This document shows, in pieces, positions 7,037 to 11,825 of a stretch of DNA of 11,825 nucleotides. The first letter of the stretch is position 1, and each line of letters opens with the position of its first letter. A program made the position numbers and the translations under genes. This DNA comes from Acidobacteriota bacterium. GTDB lineage: Bacteria > Acidobacteriota > Terriglobia > UBA7540. The stretch covers positions 1-11,825 of the forward strand of contig JAKASH010000041.1 in assembly GCA_021828225.1 (NCBI GenBank). The letters are read 5' to 3'. Below the pieces are notes generated by a model. It made no database searches and was not told where the DNA came from. It was given only the letters and a program-made list of their open reading frames with translations.

Positions 7037-8613
7037 AGATCCTCACCGCCGCACAGATGCAGTATGTCGACAGAATCACGACCGAGCGCTACGGTGTGCC
7101 TAGCCTGACGCTGATGGAAAACGCCGGCCGCAGCGTGGTGAAGTTCCTACATCAGCGTTTCTCACCCCTTGAGAGGCAGGAAATTGTGATCCTGTGCGGG
7201 CGGGGAAACAACGGGGGCGATGGCATGGTAGTCGCCCGCATGCTGCGAGAACTGGCTCTCAAGCCGCGCGTGCTTCTTCTGGCCGATCCCGAGCGCTTAA
7301 GCGGTGACGCCGAGGTCAATTACAAACGGCTCGCGCAAAACGGCTTGCCCACAACAGTTCCGGATACTGCTTCCTGGAATGAGATCAAGGTTAAACTGGG
7401 CAATGTTTCCCTGGTTATCGATGCAATCCTGGGGACAGGGCTTTCCAAGCCTCTAGGCGGGTTTTTCCTGGAAGTGGTCAGGGATATTCCAGTTGTTTTC
7501 CCTCAGGCCAAGGTTGTTGCAGTAGATTTGCCCACCGGGGTTGCTGCTGACTGCGGTGATCTGATTGGAGAATGCGTTCGTGCCGATGCATCAGTGACTT
7601 TCACTGCCCCGAAGATTGCTCACGTTTTCCCTCCCGCGTGCGAACGGGTGGGTGAATGGGTTGTACGACCCATCGGCACGCCGGTGGAGGCGCTCGAGAG
7701 CAATCCGGATTTCTTTCTTAACACTCTTCAGCCCGAGGATCTGGGATGGCTTGTCCAGCCGCGGAAACTGGAAGGGCACAAGGGCAATTACGGTCATGTG
7801 CTCGTTCTGGGTGGCTCAATTGGCAAAACCGGGGCTGCGGCAATGGCGGCGAAGGCTGGGCTCCGTTCCGGTACGGGACTGGTCACCGTTGCCACGGCAA
7901 GAAGTGCTTTGCCAATCATTGCCTCGCTGAGCATGGAAATCATGACGGAGCCACTGCCTGAAACCGATTCCGGTACGGTTTCGCTTCGGGCGTTGAAAGA
8001 CGCTCTTCTCGACACGCTGATGGAAGGGAAGTCGGTTTTGGCGGTTGGCCCGGGTCTGGGACGGCACCCCGAGACGTTGGAATTAGTCCGAGAGGTGGTC
8101 AATCGATATAATGTGCCGGTTGTCATTGACGCCGATGGACTTAATGCGTTTGCAGGCTCCATGGAGGCGCTTCGGGCGGACAAGAGAATTCGTGTGCTGA
8201 CACCTCATCCGGGCGAGATGGGACGGCTCGCCGGGCGAAAGACTTCGGAGATCGTCGCTCATCGCCTGGAAGTGGCGCGCAAGTTCGCGCAAGACCACGG
8301 CATTCAACTGGTTCTGAAAGGATTCCGGACGCTGACCGCTTCGCCTGAAGGCCAGGTGTGGGTGAACCCGACCGGCAATCCTGGCATGGCGACGGGAGGT
8401 TCGGGGGATGTTCTGACCGGCATTACCGCTGCCTTGCTGGCGCAGTATCCTGACCGTTCCCCAACAGAGGTTACTGCCGCTGCCGTTTACCTTCATGGAC
8501 TTGCGGGTGACATGGCTGCGCGTGAGCTTGGCGAAGCCTCGGTGATTGCCGGAGATATTCTCGAAGCTCTGCCCAGAGCTTATCAAGAGATCAAACAAAG
8601 GCAGCATTGCTGA
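7033..8613 (+). CDS. nnr: Bifunctional NAD(P)H-hydrate epimerase / ADP-dependent NAD(P)H-hydrate dehydratase
   Basis: Cytoplasmic metabolite-repair enzyme of 526 residues, the full bifunctional length. The N-terminal epimerase (about 1-225) interconverts R- and S-NAD(P)HX. It shows LMENAG (27-32), CGRGNNGGDG (55-64), DAILGTGL (130-137) and AVDLPTG (163-169). The C-terminal dehydratase (about 240-520) converts S-NAD(P)HX back to NAD(P)H using ADP. It shows HKGNYGHVLVLGG (249-261), VLTPHPGEM (388-396), and the nucleotide-binding signature NPGMATGGSGDVLTGI (449-464). All expected motifs are intact. ATG 7033 overlaps the channel stop (ATGA, 7033-7036), so translation is probably coupled; GGA just before the ATG and AGG at 7021-7023 are the only Shine-Dalgarno-like bases. 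tsaE follows 7 bases after the stop, a pairing also seen in E. coli (nnr-tsaE). Confidence 0.96.
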   Translation: MKILTAAQMQYVDRITTERYGVPSLTLMENAGRSVVKFLHQRFSPLERQEIVILCGRGNNGGDGMVVARMLRELALKPRVLLLADPERLSGDAEVNYKRLAQNGLPTTVPDTASWNEIKVKLGNVSLVIDAILGTGLSKPLGGFFLEVVRDIPVVFPQAKVVAVDLPTGVAADCGDLIGECVRADASVTFTAPKIAHVFPPACERVGEWVVRPIGTPVEALESNPDFFLNTLQPEDLGWLVQPRKLEGHKGNYGHVLVLGGSIGKTGAAAMAAKAGLRSGTGLVTVATARSALPIIASLSMEIMTEPLPETDSGTVSLRALKDALLDTLMEGKSVLAVGPGLGRHPETLELVREVVNRYNVPVVIDADGLNAFAGSMEALRADKRIRVLTPHPGEMGRLAGRKTSEIVAHRLEVARKFAQDHGIQLVLKGFRTLTASPEGQVWVNPTGNPGMATGGSGDVLTGITAALLAQYPDRSPTEVTAAAVYLHGLAGDMAARELGEASVIAGDILEALPRAYQEIKQRQHC

Positions 8614-8620
8614 TTTGTCT

Positions 8621-9103
8621 ATGGGAGCTAACAATCGGGCGCTTGAAGAGAGCGCTTCGGTAAGCCCGAGAAATCGGTTGGAATTTATTACCCATTCGCC
8701 GGAAGAAACGATCGAACTCGGGGCAAAGATCGCCCGGCTGCTGCCGCAGCCATGCCTTGTGGTTATGGAGGGCGAGCTTGGCAGCGGCAAGACCACGCTT
8801 GTTAAGGGCATCGTCTCCGGGTTGGGTGTTGCGCGGCAGGAGGATGTCACAAGCCCTTCTTTCACGCTGGTCCACGAGTACGGCCAGGATCGTAAGGTCT
8901 ATCATGTGGATCTTTACAGGATTGAGGGCGCCCGGGAACTTGCGACACTCGGGTTGGAAGATTTGCTGGAGCAGCAGACCACGGTCATCGTAGAATGGGG
9001 AGAAAAGTTGCTCAATCAAGAAGCTGAAGCACAAGTCAGAATCTATATGGAGCTGATGGAAGGTGAAGACCGTCGCGTCACGATTGAAGGGCTGGAAAAA
9101 TAG
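8621..9103 (+). CDS. tsaE: tRNA threonylcarbamoyladenosine synthesis ATPase TsaE
   Basis: TsaE is the ATPase partner of TsaB and TsaD in making t6A37 on ANN-decoding tRNAs, acting in the cytoplasm. At 160 residues it matches the usual 150-160. Seen: LEFITHSPEETIELG (20-34), Walker A GELGSGKTT (51-59), VTSPSFTLVHEY (76-87), HVDLYR (95-100) and IVEWGE (123-128). All are family landmarks. An open frame runs back to 8546 inside nnr, but conservation begins only near residue 20 and ATG 8621 gives the normal length. No strong Shine-Dalgarno precedes it (AAAGG at 8597-8601 is 19 bases away), so TTG 8615 cannot be excluded. Translation may depend on coupling from nnr, whose stop is 7 bases upstream. 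TsaB and TsaD are not in the window. Confidence 0.95.
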   Translation: MGANNRALEESASVSPRNRLEFITHSPEETIELGAKIARLLPQPCLVVMEGELGSGKTTLVKGIVSGLGVARQEDVTSPSFTLVHEYGQDRKVYHVDLYRIEGARELATLGLEDLLEQQTTVIVEWGEKLLNQEAEAQVRIYMELMEGEDRRVTIEGLEK

Positions 9104-9743
9104 CGCAGGTTATCTCAAAACGGCTGGCGTTGCATTGCTGGCGGCATTGATGTTTACAGCGTGCGCATCGACCCCGAAGACTCGTTACTACACACTTCAC
9201 GTCCCACCACCGCCGAGTGCGTCAGGTCCAAAGACTCATTTTGTATTGCAAGTGGAGCGATTTGACACTCCCGACGTGTTACGCGATAACCGGCTCATTT
9301 ATTACAAGTCACCCACCGAGCTGAACTTTTATCAGCAACGCCGCTGGTCGTCAGATCCAGGGGAACTGCTGGCCGACTTGGCAATGAAATACTTTGCCGA
9401 AACTGGACTGTTCCAGCAAGTGTATGCCTACCCCGCGCCTGTGCACGCCGACTACACTTTGCGAGGAAGGGTGCTTAACTTCGCGGAGCTGGAATATGAA
9501 AAGAGTGATCATGGTGGATTGGGGCAGGGAAAGGTCAGCCTTAAACTGGACTTGATTCGAACGAAGGATTACAAAGTTGTCTGGTCAGCCCGGCTGGAAG
9601 ATGCAGAGCCGATTAGAAAGAAGAATACACGGGGCGTTGTCGACGCGTTGAATAATGCGGTCGGGCGCGTGATGCTGAAGGCTTATGCGGGCATTTCACA
9701 AGCTGTTGAACACGAATTTGCACAAAAGCAGGAAGCCCACTGA
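9063..9743 (+). CDS. ABC-type transport auxiliary lipoprotein (PqiC/COG3218-like)
   Basis: A 226-residue predicted lipoprotein. The N-terminus is basic (K2, R7, K9, K12, K19), followed by a hydrophobic stretch 20-33 and Cys34 in the context LMFTAC. This resembles a lipobox, although Phe at -3 is less usual. The mature part has YYTLHVPPPP soon after the Cys, then RFDTPDVLRDNRLIYYKSPT and RRWSSDPGELLADL, the pattern of the ABC_trans_aux family (PF03886, COG3218). Known members, such as PqiC, sit at the outer membrane and work with MCE-domain lipid-transport systems. No MCE protein, MlaE-like permease or ATPase is encoded in the window, so its partner is elsewhere or unknown. GTG 9063 lies inside tsaE, giving a 41-base overlap in another frame; no later start leaves a complete signal peptide. 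The family assignment is from pattern recognition, not a search. Confidence 0.8.
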   Translation: MKTVASRLKGWKNSAGYLKTAGVALLAALMFTACASTPKTRYYTLHVPPPPSASGPKTHFVLQVERFDTPDVLRDNRLIYYKSPTELNFYQQRRWSSDPGELLADLAMKYFAETGLFQQVYAYPAPVHADYTLRGRVLNFAELEYEKSDHGGLGQGKVSLKLDLIRTKDYKVVWSARLEDAEPIRKKNTRGVVDALNNAVGRVMLKAYAGISQAVEHEFAQKQEAH

Positions 9744-9761
9744 GTGGAGGAATCATAGAGT

Positions 9762-10571
9762 ATGACGACACAGTCTGAGCCCGTACGCTGGGCGCTTATC
9801 ATTGGATCCTCAAGCGGATTTGGAGAGGCCCTGAGCCTTGAATTGGCCCGGTCGGGTCTGGATATTTTTGGAGTCCATTTTGACCGCCGTTCGGCACAGG
9901 AGCGCGTGAACGGGATTATCGAGAGGATCAAGGCCGTGGGGCGGGATGCGGTGTTCTTCAACATGAACGCCGCCGATGCCGCCAAGAGAGCGCAGGCTCT
10001 GGACAAAATGCAGGATCATTGGAAGCAGCGCGGTGGACAGCACTTTGTAAAGGTCTTTGTGCATTCCGTGGCTTTTGGCTCGCTGTTGCCCTATGTCAGC
10101 AGTGACTCTAAAGATCAACTGACACAGGCGCAAATGGAAATGACTCTGGATGTGATGGGCAACAATCTTGTCTACTGGGTTCAGGAACTGCTGCAGAGAA
10201 AAATGATGGCTTCAGGAAGCCGAATCTATGCCATGACCAGCGCGGGCGGCCACAGCGTGATTCCGAATTATGGAGCAGTCTCAGCAGCTAAGGCGGTGCT
10301 GGAGTCCCACATCCGTCAGCTTGCCTTTGAACTGATGCCCCAGGGCATTACCGCCAATGCCATTCAGGCCGGAGTCACCGTGACGCCGGGCTCGAGCAAA
10401 ATCCCGGGCATCGAGAAGCTGGCCGAGTTTGCCAAACTTCGAAATCCCGGCGGACGTTTAACAACTCCGCAGGATGTTGCAGGAGCCGTTGCGGCGCTGA
10501 TGGATGATCGAACCCAATGGATGACCGGCAACGTCATTCGAGTCGACGGCGGCGAGGATATTGTCACTTAG
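9762..10571 (+). CDS. Short-chain reductase, FabI/FabL-like (candidate enoyl-ACP reductase)
   Basis: A 269-residue Rossmann-fold SDR. The cofactor site is the classical glycine-rich type, IGSSSGFGEA (14-23), with basic residues R42-R43 after strand 2 that suggest NADPH (inference). Other features match divergent enoyl-ACP reductases: VHSVAFG (100-106) resembles the HSI[AG]F block of FabI, and the active site is Y170 with K177, a Y-x6-K spacing as in FabI and FabL instead of the usual Y-x3-K. S160 occupies the position of FabI's second active-site Tyr, as in FabL. The C-terminus IRVDGGEDI (259-267) is typical of SDRs. It probably reduces trans-2-enoyl-ACP in fatty-acid synthesis, but another reductase role is possible. 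GGAGG at 9746-9750 precedes ATG 9762 by 11 bases. The preceding lipoprotein gene ends 18 bases upstream, so it is likely the last gene of the run. Confidence 0.75.
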   Translation: MTTQSEPVRWALIIGSSSGFGEALSLELARSGLDIFGVHFDRRSAQERVNGIIERIKAVGRDAVFFNMNAADAAKRAQALDKMQDHWKQRGGQHFVKVFVHSVAFGSLLPYVSSDSKDQLTQAQMEMTLDVMGNNLVYWVQELLQRKMMASGSRIYAMTSAGGHSVIPNYGAVSAAKAVLESHIRQLAFELMPQGITANAIQAGVTVTPGSSKIPGIEKLAEFAKLRNPGGRLTTPQDVAGAVAALMDDRTQWMTGNVIRVDGGEDIVT

Positions 10572-10658
10572 CCGGCCCTCGATGAGAGCAAGCGACACCC
10601 GCAAAAGATCTGAAGATCGTCAGCGCATGGCAGGTAGCTACATGCGGCCCGATAGTTT

Positions 10659-10687
10659 TTGACGCTCCCGGAGGTATTTGCTAGCAT
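10659..10687 (+). promoter_or_regulatory. Sigma70-type extended -10 promoter of ispH
   Basis: TTGACG (10659-10664, 5 of 6 matches) and TAGCAT (10682-10687, 4 of 6) are separated by 17 bases. A TGC just before the -10 (10679-10681) makes an extended -10. Transcription would begin near 10694, leaving a leader of about 16 bases before GTG 10711. It is the best promoter match seen in the window. Confidence 0.65.
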
Positions 10688-10710
10688 GAATTCTTAAGAG
10701 TTAAATCAAC

Positions 10711-11694
10711 GTGCGGGACATGCCAAAAGATCGAGCCTGCCCAAGAAGGGTATTGCTGGCAAAACCTAGGGGATTTTGCGCTGGAGTTGATCGAGCTATT
10801 GATATCGTCAACCTTGCTCTTGAGCTGTATCAGCCCCCTGTCTACGTCAGAAAACAGATTGTTCACAACAGGTGCGTTATCGAGACCTTGTCCCAAAAGG
10901 GAGCTATTTTTGTGGATGAGGTCGACGAGGTCCCTGAAGGCGCTCTGGTGATTTTCAGTGCCCACGGTGTTTCCCCCGAAGTTTTCGAGAAGGCCCATCT
11001 GAAGAATCTGAGCGTTATTGACGCAACATGCCCGCTGGTGACGAAGGTTCATTCTGAGGTGAAACGGTTTGCCGGTGAGGGCCTCTCCATCATACTGGTA
11101 GGGCACGAAGGACACGACGAAGTTGTCGGGACGTTGGGCGAGGAGCCTGGGCACATTCAGCTTGTCAGTACCGTGGAGCAGGCTGAACAAGTTCAAGTTC
11201 CTGACGGCCAACGAGTTGCTGTCACTACGCAAACCACGTTGAGTGTGGATGATGCCACAGCCATCCTCAACGTTCTGCGCCGTCGCTTTCCCGAATTGAT
11301 CACTCCGTCCAGCGATGATATTTGCTATGCGACACAAAACCGGCAGGCAGCGGTGAAGCTGATCGCGCACGAGGCGGATCTGGTTCTCGTCCTCGGTTCT
11401 GATAATAGTTCGAATTCCGAGCGTCTTCGCGAGGTAGCGGAGGCTGCCGGAGCGCGTGCCTATTTGATCGATAATGTCTCTGAAATCCAGCGGGTCTGGT
11501 TGGATGGTGTCGATGTTGTGGGAGTTACCGCTGGCGCCTCTGCACCGGAAAACCTTGTGCAAGATGTCATGGCATGCTTCAGAGAGATGGGCGTTGAAGA
11601 GTTCGAAGAGGTTGAAGCCACGACCGAGAAGGTCGTGTTTGCGTTGCCGTCAATCAGTTTCCAGGAGTTTGCGAAGAACGCTGCCAGCCGTTAG
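10711..11694 (+). CDS. ispH: 4-hydroxy-3-methylbut-2-enyl diphosphate reductase (MEP pathway)
   Basis: IspH makes IPP and DMAPP from HMBPP with a [4Fe-4S] cluster, the final step of the MEP isoprenoid pathway. At 327 residues it is normal length. The three cluster cysteines are in place: C23 in GFCAGV, C107 in DATCPLVTK and C205 in DICYATQNRQ. Substrate-binding and catalytic residues seen are H52 (VHN), H85 (SAHGVS), H132 and E133 (VGHEGHDEV), TQTTLSVDD (173-181) and GSDNSSNS near 223. The start is GTG 10711, with AAGAG at 10696-10700 ten bases upstream and a promoter just before that; ATG 10720 is the alternative, three residues shorter. It is transcribed separately from the preceding SDR gene, which ends 139 bases upstream. 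No other MEP gene is nearby. Identification is certain. Confidence 0.97.
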   Translation: MRDMPKDRACPRRVLLAKPRGFCAGVDRAIDIVNLALELYQPPVYVRKQIVHNRCVIETLSQKGAIFVDEVDEVPEGALVIFSAHGVSPEVFEKAHLKNLSVIDATCPLVTKVHSEVKRFAGEGLSIILVGHEGHDEVVGTLGEEPGHIQLVSTVEQAEQVQVPDGQRVAVTTQTTLSVDDATAILNVLRRRFPELITPSSDDICYATQNRQAAVKLIAHEADLVLVLGSDNSSNSERLREVAEAAGARAYLIDNVSEIQRVWLDGVDVVGVTAGASAPENLVQDVMACFREMGVEEFEEVEATTEKVVFALPSISFQEFAKNAASR

Positions 11695-11731
11695 AAGGCA
11701 CGTTCTTTAATCATCCCCTTGACCAAGTGTC

Positions 11732-11788
11732 CTGAGCGCCGTTATCAAGGCTCAGTGTGCGAAACCGTGTGGTTTTTATACGGTTTTG
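11732..11788 (+). terminator. Hairpin tail after ispH, weak terminator candidate
   Basis: CTGAGC (11732-11737) pairs with GCTCAG (11750-11755) around a 12-base loop. Then AAACC (11762-11766) pairs with GGTTT (11771-11775) around GTGT, followed by two more T. Alternatively AAACCGT (11762-11768) pairs with ACGGTTT (11780-11786). The stems are short and the T tract modest, so this could end the ispH transcript but is not a textbook terminator. The rest of 11695-11825 shows nothing else convincing. Confidence 0.3.
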
Positions 11789-11825
11789 TCCGCAGAGTCA
11801 CAGACAGGCTCTAGGGGACATTCCA

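Noticed and set aside
8083..8865. A 260-codon minus-strand open frame across nnr and tsaE
   Set aside because: Both plus-strand genes are full length with intact motifs. The antisense product is low in recognisable features and has no plausible Shine-Dalgarno support.
10624..10646. CGCATG/CATGCG inverted repeat followed by a T tract at 10656-10660
   Set aside because: The T tract lies about 9 bases after the stem and belongs to the ispH -35 region, so a terminator for the SDR gene is not supported.
10681..11562. A 293-codon open frame on the minus strand opposite ispH
   Set aside because: ispH on the plus strand has every catalytic residue. The antisense translation shows no recognisable domain and looks like a by-product of ispH codon usage.
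11719..11748. TTGACC and TATCAA with an 18-base spacer, a possible promoter for a gene beyond the window
   Set aside because: It overlaps the hairpin after ispH, the -10 is weak, and no downstream gene is visible to support it.

Overview
The window reads as part of a bacterial chromosome. All ten supported genes are on the plus strand, base composition is moderately GC-rich (mid-50s percent by eye), and there is no phage, plasmid, IS or CRISPR material. The gene set fits a free-living Gram-negative, possibly Acidobacteriota: an outer-membrane-type auxiliary lipoprotein, a membrane SpoIIE-type phosphatase, the MEP isoprenoid pathway and paired APC amino-acid permeases. That taxonomic guess is an inference from style and gene content. 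No 16S or other marker is present to fix it.

Region 1 (1-3611): the 3' part of thiE (thiamine phosphate synthase), then two tandem APC-superfamily amino-acid permeases, one LAT-like and one CAT-like, separated by 18 bases and probably co-transcribed. Region 2 (3612-5812): a short intergenic stretch with hairpins, then a 691-residue membrane signalling protein with N-terminal membrane segments, a large extracytoplasmic domain, HAMP and a complete SpoIIE/PP2C phosphatase domain. Region 3 (5813-6028): a 216-base leader that is the most unusual non-coding stretch here. It holds two overlapping palindromes built from one hexamer, over a possible promoter, followed by two strong GC-rich stem-loops.

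Region 4 (6029-10571): a tight run of five genes with overlapping or nearly touching ends. They are a two-TM channel fused to an RCK/TrkA-N domain, bifunctional NAD(P)HX epimerase/dehydratase (nnr), tsaE (tRNA t6A synthesis ATPase), an ABC-transport auxiliary lipoprotein, and a FabI/FabL-like short-chain reductase. Region 5 (10572-11825): a clear sigma70-type extended -10 promoter, ispH (last step of the MEP pathway), and a short hairpin-bearing tail.

Most genes are housekeeping and confidently recognised; no wholly new defence or mobile system was found. The points most worth checking are the non-canonical pore filter of the channel and its 4-base translational coupling to NAD(P)HX repair, the palindrome and stem-loop leader in front of it, the hybrid enoyl-reductase-like SDR, and the orphan transport lipoprotein whose start lies inside tsaE.
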